From contig OZ059895.1 in the NCBI GenBank assembly GCA_964057225.1, forward strand, positions 12,586,001-12,650,000: DNA of 64,000 nt. Reading direction: 5' to 3'. The translations under genes and the position numbers were made by a program. The notes under the pieces are model-generated. The model saw nothing but the letters and a program-made list of their open reading frames with translations, was not told where the DNA came from and searched no databases. Below are positions 13,797 to 25,540 of the stretch, in pieces; position 1 is the stretch's first letter, and each line of letters begins with the position of its first letter. Source of the stretch: Auanema rhodensis (taxonomy: Eukaryota > Nematoda > Chromadorea > Rhabditida > Rhabditidae).

Positions 13797-15004
13797 GAAA
13801 ATACCTGATATTCAATGATTTACATACTTATCCTCGTTATTGTTTTTTTTCCAATTTCATGTTAGTTATGTAATTTTCTACGTTACATCTAAATTCCTCG
13901 ATGATATCAAATCTTATGAGCTCCAAATACAATAAATTAAAAAAGGTTTCACAGTTGTATAGTGTTTAAACAATGTTTGTTTCAATAGGAAATAGATAGA
14001 AACAGTAAAGTTAAAATGAAGGTTCATAAACTACTGGTTTATAACTGTAATATAGAAATAAGATTGAAGATATTTTGATGCCTTGGGTTGAGCTATCTAA
14101 GTAAAACTGCTGGAAAATTAAAAACATTTGTTACGGAAGAGATAAAATTGAAAATCAGCTGCATGGCGTACTTTCAACGTGGTATGGTCGTAAGCGAAAA
14201 AATCTGATATTCAATGATTTACATACTTATCCTCGTTATTGTTTTTTTTCCAATTTCATGTTAGTTATGTAATTTTCTACGTTACATCTAAATTCCTCGA
14301 TGATATCAAATCTTATGAGCTCCAAATACAATAAATTGAAAAAGGTTTCACAGTTGTATAGTGTTTGAACAATGTTTGTTTCAATAGGAAATAGATAGAA
14401 ACAGTAAAGTTAAGATGAAGGTTCATAAACTACTGGTTTATAACTGTAATATAGAAATAAGATTGAAGATATTTTGATGCCTTGGGTTGAGCTATCTAAG
14501 TAAAACTGCTGGAAAATTAAAAACATTTGTTACGGAAGAGATAAAATTGAAAATCAGCTGCATGGCGTACTTTCAACGTGGTATGGTCGTAAGCAAAAAA
14601 ATCTGATATTCAATGATTTACATACTTATCCTCGTTATTGTTTTTTTTCCAATTTCATGTTAGTTATGTAATTTTCTACGTTACATCTAAATTCCTCGAT
14701 GATATCAAATCTTATGAGCTCCAAATACAATAAATTAAAAAAGGTTTCACAGTTGTATAGTGTTTGAACAATGTTTGTTTCAATAGGAAATAGATAGAAA
14801 CAGTAAAGTTAAGATGAAGGTTCATAAACTACTGGTTTATAACTGTAATATAGAAATAAGATTGAAGATATTTTGATGCCTTGGGTTGAGCTATCTAAGT
14901 AAAACTGCTGGAAAATTAAAAACATTTGTTACGGAAGAGATAAAATTGAAAATCAGCTGCATTGCGTACTTTCAACGTGGTATGATCGTTAAAAAAAATT
15001 GAAA

Positions 15005-15123
15005 AGCTTACGGCACCCGGGATTCCCAAGCCGTCTCCGATCCAAGTACTAACCGGGCCCAACGTTGCTTGACTTGCCAGATCGGACGGGATGGCGTACT
15101 TTCAACGTGGTATGGTCGTAAGC
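15005..15123 (-). rRNA. 5S rRNA, left array copy 11
   Basis: As copy 1. Confidence 0.97.
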
Positions 15124-16730
15124 GAAAATACCTGATATTCAATGATTTACATACTTATCCTCGTTATTGTTTTTTTTCCAATTTCATGTTAGTTATGTAA
15201 TTTTCTACGTTACATCTAAATTCCTCGATGATATCAAATCTTATGAGCTCCAAATACAATAAATTAAAAAAGGTTTCACAGTTGTATAGTGTTTAAACAA
15301 TGTTTGTTTCAATAGGAAATAGATAGAAACAGTAAAGTTAAAATGAAGGTTCATAAACTACTGGTTTATAACTGTAATATAGAAATAAGATTGAAGATAT
15401 TTTGATGCCTTGGGTTGAGCTATCTAAGTAAAACTGCTGGAAAATTAAAAACATTTGTTACGGAAGAGATAAAATTGAAAATCAGCTGCATGGCGTACTT
15501 TCAACGTGGTATGGTCGTAAGCAAAAAAATCTGATATTCAATGATTTACATACTTATCCTCGTTATTGTTTTTTTTCCAATTTCATGTTAGTTATGTAAT
15601 TTTCTACGTTACATCTAAATTCCTCGATAATATCAAATCTTATGAGCTCCAAATACAATAAATTAAAAAAGGTTTCACAGTTGTATAGTGTTTGAACAAT
15701 GTTTGTTTCAATAGGAAATAGATAGAAACAGTAAAGTTAAAATGAAGGTTCATAAACTACTGGTTTATAACTGTAATATAGAAATAAGATTGAAGATATT
15801 TTGATGCCTTGGGTTGAGCTATCTAAGTAAAACTGCTGGAAAATTAAAAACATTTGTTACGGAAGAGATAAAATTGAAAATCAGCTGCATGGCGTACTTT
15901 CAACGTGGTATGGTCGTAAGCGAAAAAATCTGATATTCAATGATTTACATACTTATCCTCGTTATTGTTTTTTTTCCAATTTCATGTTAGTTATGTAATT
16001 TTCTACGTTACATCTAAATTCCTCGATGATATCAAATCTTATGAGCTCCAAATACAATAAATTAAAAAAGGTTTCACAGTTGTATAGTGTTTAAACAATG
16101 TTTGTTTCAATAGGAAATAGATAGAAACAGTAAAGTTAAAATGAAGGTTCATAAACTACTGGTTTATAACTGTAATATAGAAATAAGATTGAAGATATTT
16201 TGATGCCTTGGGTTGAGCTATCTAAGTAAAACTGCTGGAAAATTAAAAACATTTGTTACGGAAGAGATAAAATTGAAAATCAGCTGCATGGCGTACTTTC
16301 AACGTGGTATGGTCGTAAGCAAAAAAAACTGATATTCAATGATTTACATACTTATCCTCGTTATTGTTTTTTTTCCAATTTCATGTTAGTTATGTAATTT
16401 TCTACGTTACATCTAAATTCCTCGATGATATCAAATCTTATGAGCTCCAAATACAATAAATTAAAAAAGGTTTCACAGTTGTATAGTGTTTGAACAATGT
16501 TTGTTTCAATAGGAAATAGATAGAAACAGTAAAGTTAAGATGAAGGTTCATAAACTACTGGTTTATAACTGTAATATAGAAATAAGATTGAAGATATTTT
16601 GATGCCTTGGGTTGAGCTATCTAAGTAAAACTGCTGGAAAATTAAAAACATTTGTTACGGAAGAGATAAAATTGAAAATCAGCTGCATTGCGTACTTTCA
16701 ACGTGGTATGATCGTTAAAAAAAACTGAAA

Positions 16731-16849
16731 AGCTTACGGCACCCGGGATTCCCAAGCCGTCTCCGATCCAAGTACTAACCGGGCCCAACGTTGCTTGACT
16801 TGCCAGATCGGACGGGATGGCGTACTTTCAACGTGGTATGGTCGTAAGC
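16731..16849 (-). rRNA. 5S rRNA, left array copy 12
   Basis: Coding part as copy 1; the 3' flank reads CAGTTTTTTTT, a variant shared only with copy 14. Confidence 0.97.
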
Positions 16850-18057
16850 GAAAAAATCTGATATTCAATGATTTACATACTTATCCTCGTTATTGTTTTT
16901 TTTCCAATTTCATGTTAGTTATGTAATTTTCTACGTTACATCTAAATCCCTCGATGATATCAAATCTTATGAGATCCAAATACAATAAATTAAAAAAGGT
17001 TTCACAGTTGTATAGTGTTTAAACAATGTTTGTTTCAATAGGAAATAGATAGAAACAGTAAAGTTAAGATGAAGGTTCATAAACTACTGGTTTATAACTG
17101 TAATATAGAAATAAGATTGAAGATATTTTGATGCCTTGGGTTGAGCTATCTAAGTAAAACTGCTGGAAAATTAAAAACATTTGTTACGGAAGAGATAAAA
17201 TTGAAAATCAGCTGCATGGCGTACTTTCAACGTGGTATGGTCGTAAGCGAAAAAATCTGATATTCAATGATTTACATACTTATCCTCGTTATTGTTTTTT
17301 TTCCAATTTCATGTTAGTTATGTAATTTTCTACGTTACATCTAAATTCCTCGATGATATCAAATCTTATGAGCTCCAAATACAATAAATTAAAAAAGGTT
17401 TCACAGTTGTATAGTGTTTGAACAATGTTTGTTTCAATAGGAAATAGATAGAAACAGTAAAGTTAAGATGAAGGTTCATAAACTACTGGTTTATAACTGT
17501 AATATAGAAATAAGATTGAAGATATTTTGATGCCTTGGGTTGAGCTATCTAAGTAAAACTGCTGGAAAATTAAAAACATTTGTTACGGAATTGATAAAAT
17601 TGAAAATCAGCTGCATGGCGTACTTTCAACGTGGTATGGTCGTAAGCAAAAAAATCTGATATTCAATGATTTACATACTTATCCTCGTTATTGTTTTTTT
17701 TCCAATTTCATGTTAGTTATGTAATTTTCTACGTTACATCTAAATTCCTCGATGATATCAAATCTTATGAGCTCCAAATACAATAAATTAAAAAAGGTTT
17801 CACAGTTGTATAGTGTTTGAACAATGTTTGTTTCAATAGGAAATAGATAGAAACAGTAAAGTTAAGATGAAGGTTCATAAACTACTGGTTTATAACTGTA
17901 ATATAGAAATAAGATTGAAGATATTTTGATGCCTTGGGTTGAGCTATCTAAGTAAAACTGCTGGAAAATTAAAAACATTTGTTACGGAAGAGATAAAATT
18001 GAAAATCAGCTGCATTGCGTACTTTCAACGTGGTATGATCGTTAAAAAAAATTGAAA

Positions 18058-18176
18058 AGCTTACGGCACCCGGGATTCCCAAGCCGTCTCCGATCCAAGT
18101 ACTAACCGGGCCCAACGTTGCTTGACTTGCCAGATCGGACGGGATGGCGTACTTTCAACGTGGTATGGTCGTAAGC
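18058..18176 (-). rRNA. 5S rRNA, left array copy 13
   Basis: As copy 1. Confidence 0.97.
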
Positions 18177-18586
18177 GAAAATACCTGATATTCAATGATT
18201 TACATACTTATCCTCGTTATTGTTTTTTTTCCAATTTCATGTTAGTTATGTAATTTTCTACGTTACATCTAAATTCCTCGATGATATCAAATCTTATGAG
18301 CTCCAAATACAATAAATTAAAAAAGGTTTCACAGTTGTATAGTGTTTGAACAATGTTTGTTTCAATAGGAAATAGATAGAAACAGTAAAGTTAAGATGAA
18401 GGTTCATAAACTACTGGTTTATAACTGTAATATAGAAATAAGATTGAAGATATTTTGATGCCTTGGGTTGAGCTATCTAAGTAAAACTGCTGGAAAATTA
18501 AAAACATTTGTTACGGAAGAGATAAAATTGAAAATCAGCTGCATTGCGTACTTTCAACGTGGTATGATCGTTAAAAAAAACTGAAA

Positions 18587-18705
18587 AGCTTACGGCACCC
18601 GGGATTCCCAAGCCGTCTCCGATCCAAGTACTAACCGGGCCCAACGTTGCTTGACTTGCCAGATCGGACGGGATGGCGTACTTTCAACGTGGTATGGTCG
18701 TAAGC
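18587..18705 (-). rRNA. 5S rRNA, left array copy 14
   Basis: Coding part as copy 1; shares the CAGTTTTTTTT 3' flank with copy 12, 1856 bp away, which points to a block duplication. Confidence 0.97.
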
Positions 18706-19913
18706 GAAAAAATCTGATATTCAATGATTTACATACTTATCCTCGTTATTGTTTTTTTTCCAATTTCATGTTAGTTATGTAATTTTCTACGTTACATCTA
18801 AATCCCTCGATGATATCAAATCTTATGAGATCCAAATACAATAAATTAAAAAAGGTTTCACAGTTGTATAGTGTTTAAACAATGTTTGTTTCAATAGGAA
18901 ATAGATAGAAACAGTAAAGTTAAGATGAAGGTTCATAAACTACTGGTTTATAACTGTAATATAGAAATAAGATTGAAGATATTTTGATGCCTTGGGTTGA
19001 GCTATCTAAGTAAAACTGCTGGAAAATTAAAAACATTTGTTACGGAAGAGATAAAATTGAAAATCAGCTGCATGGCGTACTTTCAACGTGGTATGGTCGT
19101 AAGCGAAAAAATCTGATATTCAATGATTTACATACTTATCCTCGTTATTGTTTTTTTTCCAATTTCATGTTAGTTATGTAATTTTCTACGTTACATCTAA
19201 ATTCCTCGATGATATCAAATCTTATGAGCTCCAAATACAATAAATTAAAAAAGGTTTCACAGTTGTATAGTGTTTGAACAATGTTTGTTTCAATAGGAAA
19301 TAGATAGAAACAGTAAAGTTAAGATGAAGGTTCATAAACTACTGGTTTATAACTGTAATATAGAAATAAGATTGAAGATATTTTGATGCCTTGGGTTGAG
19401 CTATCTAAGTAAAACTGCTGGAAAATTAAAAACATTTGTTACGGAATTGATAAAATTGAAAATCAGCTGCATGGCGTACTTTCAACGTGGTATGGTCGTA
19501 AGCAAAAAAATCTGATATTCAATGATTTACATACTTATCCTCGTTATTGTTTTTTTTCCAATTTCATGTTAGTTATGTAATTTTCTACGTTACATCTAAA
19601 TTCCTCGATGATATCAAATCTTATGAGCTCCAAATACAATAAATTAAAAAAGGTTTCACAGTTGTATAGTGTTTGAACAATGTTTGTTTCAATAGGAAAT
19701 AGATAGAAACAGTAAAGTTAAGATGAAGGTTCATAAACTACTGGTTTATAACTGTAATATAGAAATAAGATTGAAGATATTTTGATGCCTTGGGTTGAGC
19801 TATCTAAGTAAAACTGCTGGAAAATTAAAAACATTTGTTACGGAAGAGATAAAATTGAAAATCAGCTGCATTGCGTACTTTCAACGTGGTATGATCGTTA
19901 AAAAAAATTGAAA

Positions 19914-20032
19914 AGCTTACGGCACCCGGGATTCCCAAGCCGTCTCCGATCCAAGTACTAACCGGGCCCAACGTTGCTTGACTTGCCAGATCGGACGGGA
20001 TGGCGTACTTTCAACGTGGTATGGTCGTAAGC
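19914..20032 (-). rRNA. 5S rRNA, left array copy 15
   Basis: As copy 1. Confidence 0.97.
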
Positions 20033-21240
20033 GAAAATACCTGATATTCAATGATTTACATACTTATCCTCGTTATTGTTTTTTTTCCAATTTCATGTTA
20101 GTTATGTAATTTTCTACGTTACATCTAAATTCCTCGATGATATCAAATCTTATGAGCTCCAAATACAATAAATTAAAAAAGGTTTCACAGTTGTATAGTG
20201 TTTAAACAATGTTTGTTTCAATAGGAAATAGATAGAAACAGTAAAGTTAAAATGAAGGTTCATAAACTACTGGTTTATAACTGTAATATAGAAATAAGAT
20301 TGAAGATATTTTGATGCCTTGGGTTGAGCTATCTAAGTAAAACTGCTGGAAAATTAAAAACATTTGTTACGGAAGAGATAAAATTGAAAATCAGCTGCAT
20401 GGCGTACTTTCAACGTGGTATGGTCGTAAGCGAAAAAATCTGATATTCAATGATTTACATACTTATCCTCGTTATTGTTTTTTTTCCAATTTCATGTTAG
20501 TTATGTAATTTTCTACGTTACATCTAAATCCCTCGATGATATCAAATCTTATGAGATCCAAATACAATAAATTAAAAAAGGTTTCACAGTTGTATAGTGT
20601 TTAAACAATGTTTGTTTCAATAGGAAATAGATAGAAACAGTAAAGTTAAGATGAAGGTTCATAAACTACTGGTTTATAACTGTAATATAGAAATAAGATT
20701 GAAGATATTTTGATGCCTTGGGTTGAGCTATCTAAGTAAAACTGCTGGAAAATTAAAAACATTTGTTACGGAAGAGATAAAATTGAAAATCAGCTGCATG
20801 GCGTACTTTCAACGTGGTATGGTCGTAAGCGAAAAAATCTGATATTCAATGATTTACATACTTATCCTCGTTATTGTTTTTTTTCCAATTTCATGTTAGT
20901 TATGTAATTTTCTACGTTACATCTAAATTCCTCGATGATATCAAATCTTATGAGCTCGAAATACAATAAATTAAAAAAGGTTTCACAGTTGTATAGTGTT
21001 TGAACAATGTTTGTTTCAATAGGAAATAGATAGAAACAGTAAAGTTAAGATGAAGGTTCATAAACTACTGGTTTATAACTGTAATATAGAAATAAGATTG
21101 AAGATATTTTGATGCCTTGGGTTGAGCTATCTAAGTAAAACTGCTGGAAAATTAAAAACATTTGTTACGGAATTGATAAAATTGAAAATCAGCTGCATTG
21201 CGTACTTTCAACGTGGTATGATCGTTAAAAAAAATTGAAA

Positions 21241-21359
21241 AGCTTACGGCACCCGGGATTCCCAAGCCGTCTCCGATCCAAGTACTAACCGGGCCCAACG
21301 TTGCTTGACTTGCCAGATCGGACGGGATGGCGTACTTTCAACGTGGTATGGTCGTAAGC
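21241..21359 (-). rRNA. 5S rRNA, left array copy 16
   Basis: As copy 1. Confidence 0.97.
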
Positions 21360-23366
21360 GAAAATACCTGATATTCAATGATTTACATACTTATCCTCGT
21401 TATTGTTTTTTTTCCAATTTCATGTTAGTTATGTAATTTTCTACGTTACATCTAAATTCCTCGATGATATCAAATCTTATGAGCTCCAAATACAATAAAT
21501 TAAAAAAGGTTTCACAGTTGTATAGTGTTTAAACAATGTTTGTTTCAATAGGAAATAGATAGAAACAGTAAAGTTAAAATGAAGGTTCATAAACTACTGG
21601 TTTATAACTGTAATATAGAAATAAGATTGAAGATATTTTGATGCCTTGGGTTGAGCTATCTAAGTAAAACTGCTGGAAAATTAAAAACATTTGTTACGGA
21701 AGAGATAAAATTGAAAATCAGCTGCATGGCGTACTTTCAACGTGGTATGGTCGTAAGCGAAAAAATCTGATATTCAATGATTTACATACTTATCCTCGTT
21801 ATTGTTTTTTTTCCAATTTCATGTTAGTTATGTAATTTTCTACGTTACATCTAAATTCCTCGATGATATCAAATCTTATGAGCTCCAAATACAATAAATT
21901 GAAAAAGGTTTCACAGTTGTATAGTGTTTGAACAATGTTTGTTTCAATAGGAAATAGATAGAAACAGTAAAGTTAAGATGAAGGTTCATAAACTACTGGT
22001 TTATAACTGTAATATAGAAATAAGATTGAAGATATTTTGATGCCTTGGGTTGAGCTATCTAAGTAAAACTGCTGGAAAATTAAAAACATTTGTTACGGAA
22101 GAGATAAAATTGAAAATCAGCTGCATGGCGTACTTTCAACGTGGTATGGTCGTAAGCGAAAAAATCTGATATTCAATGATTTACATACTTATCCTCGTTA
22201 TTGTTTTTTTTCCAATTTCATGTTAGTTATGTAATTTTCTACGTTACATCTAAATTCCTCGATGATATCAAATCTTATGAGCTCCAAATACAATAAATTA
22301 AAAAAGGTTTTACAGTTGTATAGTGTTTGAACAATGTTTGTTTCAATAGGAAATAGATAGAAACAGTAAAGTTAAAATGAAGGTTCATAAACTACTGGTT
22401 TATAACTGTAATATAGAAATAAGATTGAAGATATTTTGATGCCTTCGGTTGAGCTATCTAAGTAAAACTGCTGGAAAATTAAAAACATTTGTTACGGAAG
22501 AGATAAAATTGAAAATCAGCTGCATGGCGTACTTTCAACGTGGTATGGTCGTAAGCGAAAAAATCTGATATTCAATGATTTACATACTTATCCTCGTTAT
22601 TGTTTTTTTTCCAATTTCATGTTAGTTATGTAATTTTCTACGTTACATCTAAATTCCTCGATGATATCAAATCTTATGAGCTCCAAATACAATAAATTGA
22701 AAAAGGTTTCACAGTTGTATAGTGTTTGAACAATGTTTGTTTCAATAGGAAATAGATAGAAACAGTAAAGTTAAAATAAAGGTTCATAAACTACTGGTTT
22801 ATAACTGTAATATAGAAATAAGATTGAAGATATTTTGATGCCTTGGGTTGAGCTATCTAAGTAAAACTGCTGGAAAATTAAAAACATTTGTTACGGAAGA
22901 GATAAAATTGAAAATCAGCTGCATGGCGTACTTTCAACGTGGTATGGTCGTAAGCGAAAAAATCTGATATTCAATGATTTACATACTTATCCACGTTATT
23001 GTTTTTTTTCCAATTTCATGTTAGTTATGTAATTTTCTACGTTACATCTAAATTCCTCGATGATATCAAATCTTATGAGCTCCAAATACAATAAATTAAA
23101 AAAGGTTTCACAGTTGTATAGTGTTTGAACAATGTTTGTTTCAATAGGAAATAGATAGAAACAGTAAAGTTAAAATGAAGGTTCATAAACTACTGGTTTA
23201 TAACTGTAATATAGAAATAAGATTGAAGATATTTTGATGCCTTCGGTTGAGCTATCTAAGTAAAACTGCTGGAAAATTAAAAACATTTGTTACGGAAGAG
23301 ATAAAATTGAAAATCAGCTGCATTGCGTACTTTCAACGTGGTATGATCGTTAAAAAAAAATTGAAA

Positions 23367-23485
23367 AGCTTACGGCACCCGGGATTCCCAAGCCGTCTCC
23401 GTTCCAAGTACTAACCGGGCCCAACGTTGCTTGACTTGCCAGATCGGACGGGATGGCGTACTTTCAACGTGGTATGGTCGTAAGC
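23367..23485 (-). rRNA. 5S rRNA, left array copy 17 (variant)
   Basis: T84A change inside box C, not seen in any other copy here; promoter strength may be affected. Confidence 0.92.
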
Positions 23486-24295
23486 GAAAATACCTGATAT
23501 TCAATGATTTACATACTTATCCTCGTTATTGTTTTTTTTTCCAATTTCATGTTAGTTATGTAATTTTCTACGTTACATCTAAATTCCTCGATGATATCAA
23601 ATCTTATGAGCTCCAAATACAATAAATTAAAAAAGGTTTCACAGTTGTATAGTGTTTAAACAATGTTTGTTTCAATAGGAAATAGAAAGAAACAGTAAAG
23701 TTAAGATGAAGGTTCATAAACTACTGGTTTATAACTGTAATATAGAAATAAGATTGAAGATATTTTGATGCCTTGGGTTGAGCTATCTAAGTAAAACTGC
23801 TGGAAAATTAAAAACATTTGTTACGGAAGAGATAAAATTGAAAATCAGCTGCATGGCGTACTTTCAACGTGGTATGGTCGTAAGCGAAAAAATCTGATAT
23901 TCAATGATTTACATACTTATCCTCGTTATTGTTTTTTTTCCAATTTCATGTTAGTTATGTGATTTTCTACGTTACATCTAAATCCCTCGATGATATCAAA
24001 TCTTATGAGATCCAAATACAATAAAATAAAAAAGGTTTCACAGTTGTATAGTGTTAAAACAATGTTTGTTTCAATAGGAAATAGATAGAAACAGTAAAGT
24101 TAAGATGAAGGTTCATAAACTACTGGTTTATAACTGTAATATAGAAATAAGATTGAAGATATTTTGATGCCTTGGGTTGAGCTATCTAAGTAAAACTGCT
24201 GGAAAATTAAAAACATTTGTTACGGAAGAGATAAAATTGAAAATCAGCTGCATTGCGTACTTTCAACGTGGTATGATCGTTAAAAAAATTTGAAA

Positions 24296-24414
24296 AGCTT
24301 ACGGCACCCGGGATTCCCAAGCCGTCTCCGATCCAAGTACTAACCGGGCCCAACGTTGCTTGACTTGCCAGATCGGACGGGATGGCGTACTTTCAACGTG
24401 GTATGGTCGTAAGC
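24296..24414 (-). rRNA. 5S rRNA, left array copy 18
   Basis: Coding part as copy 1. The 3' flank returns to the form of the 1-9.4 kb domain. Confidence 0.97.
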
Positions 24415-24824
24415 GAAAATACCTGATATTCAATGATTTACATACTTATCCTCGTTATTGTTTTTTTTCCAATTTCATGTTAGTTATGTGATTTTCTACG
24501 TTACATCTAAATCCCTCGATGATATCAAATCTTATGAGATCCAAATACAATAAAATAAAAAAGGTTTCACAGTTGTATAGTGTTAAAACAATGTTTGTTT
24601 CAATAGGAAATAGATAGAAACAGTAAAGTTAAGATGAAGGTTCATAAACTACTGGTTTATAACTGTAATATAGAAATAAGATTGAAGATATTTTGATGCC
24701 TTGGGTTGAGCTATCTAAGTAAAACTGCTGGAAAATTAAAAACATTTGTTACGGAAGAGATAAAATTGAAAATCAGCTGCATTGCGTACTTTCAACGTGG
24801 TATGATCGTTAAAAAAATTTGAAA

Positions 24825-24943
24825 AGCTTACGGCACCCGGGATTCCCAAGCCGTCTCCGATCCAAGTACTAACCGGACCCAACGTTGCTTGACTTGCCAG
24901 ATCGGACGGGATGGCGTACTTTCAACGTGGTATGGTCGTAGGC
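24825..24943 (-). rRNA. 5S rRNA, left array copy 19, abutting the MULE
   Basis: The 5' end reads GCC where all array copies have GCT (T3C), because the transposon end begins at or within the first three bases. A second change, C67T, lies in the intermediate promoter element. It may still be transcribable because the promoter is internal, but its normal upstream flank is replaced by transposon DNA. Confidence 0.85.
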
Positions 24944-25415
24944 CTTTCTACAAGTACGGAGAAATGTATAGGCGGGATTGCGTACATACTACTTGTGCGG
25001 ACCGTTTGATACAAGTACGGGAAAATGAATAAATAGGATCGTGTACATATTACATCTACGGACTCTTTAATTACGTAGACAATCATTTTAAACACATACT
25101 ACTTTTACGGAATGTATAATTCCACTTAACTTTTGTTATGTTTCGATAGGTTTTTTAAACTCTAAATTCATATTTATATCAAACATTCTTTCTAACACAA
25201 TATTAAATTCAAAAATTTTGAATATATTAGTCACTGTCCTGTTGGTATGTATCGTTGATGTCTTTATCTTCAAAATCGAAAGATGATGCTGTTGTGGTAT
25301 AGCTTTAAGATGAAAACCCTGTTAAATAAGTTCAAACTTACTCTACCAGTCCTGCAAAGCGTCTGCTATAATTATTCTGACTGAACTGTTTTCCTTTACG
25401 TTTTCGAAATTTGGT
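24941..25415 (+). repeat. MULE left terminal inverted repeat
   Basis: Starts GGCCTTTCTACAAGTACGG and matches the reverse complement of 28315-28789 at equal length. Mismatches I could see include an A/G near 25093, T/C near 25264 and G/C near 25296. Subterminal repeats of the type ACAAGTACGG/ACTTGTGCGG recur in the outer ~150 bp and could be transposase-binding sites (inference). The inner end contains an inverted copy of the transposase 3' coding end. Confidence 0.9.
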
Positions 25416-25540
25416 AAAGAAAATGAACTATTATAATGGGTGGTCCTACTGGGTGGTCTGTCTTTTTCTCTGAAAAAGCTCCTTGTCTGTCTGTCGTGTT
25501 CTTTTTTTCGCCATATATTTTGGTGATGTTATCTCAAACA

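Larger units (their letters stand above)
1..24940 (-). repeat. Tandem 5S rDNA array, left block
   Basis: Direct tandem array of about 57 units with 5S genes on the minus strand; it continues beyond the left edge. Long units (~529 bp) hold a complete 119-bp 5S gene (19 copies). Short units (~398 bp) hold only its first ~33 bp; I count about 38, with remnants near 625, 1023, 1952, 2350, 2748, 3148, 3546, 4476, 5403, 5802, 6730, 7129, 8058, 8457, 8855, 9783, 10181, 10581, 10980, 11380, 12837, 13236, 14163, 14562, 15490, 15889, 16288, 17217, 17617, 19073, 19471, 20400, 20799, 21727, 22126, 22524, 22923 and 23852. Spacers are nearly identical and AT-rich, with a conserved small hairpin (first at 487-503) and a T-run after each 5S 3' end that should stop Pol III. 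I see no protein gene in the spacers. Confidence 0.95.

Noticed and set aside
23431..23625. 64-codon frame across a 5S unit
   Set aside because: It crosses the 5' part of a 5S gene and exists only because of a one-base change in this unit.
1..24940. Regular repeats resembling a CRISPR array
   Set aside because: Units are 400-530 bp, nearly identical throughout and contain 5S genes; there are no short repeats with unique spacers.
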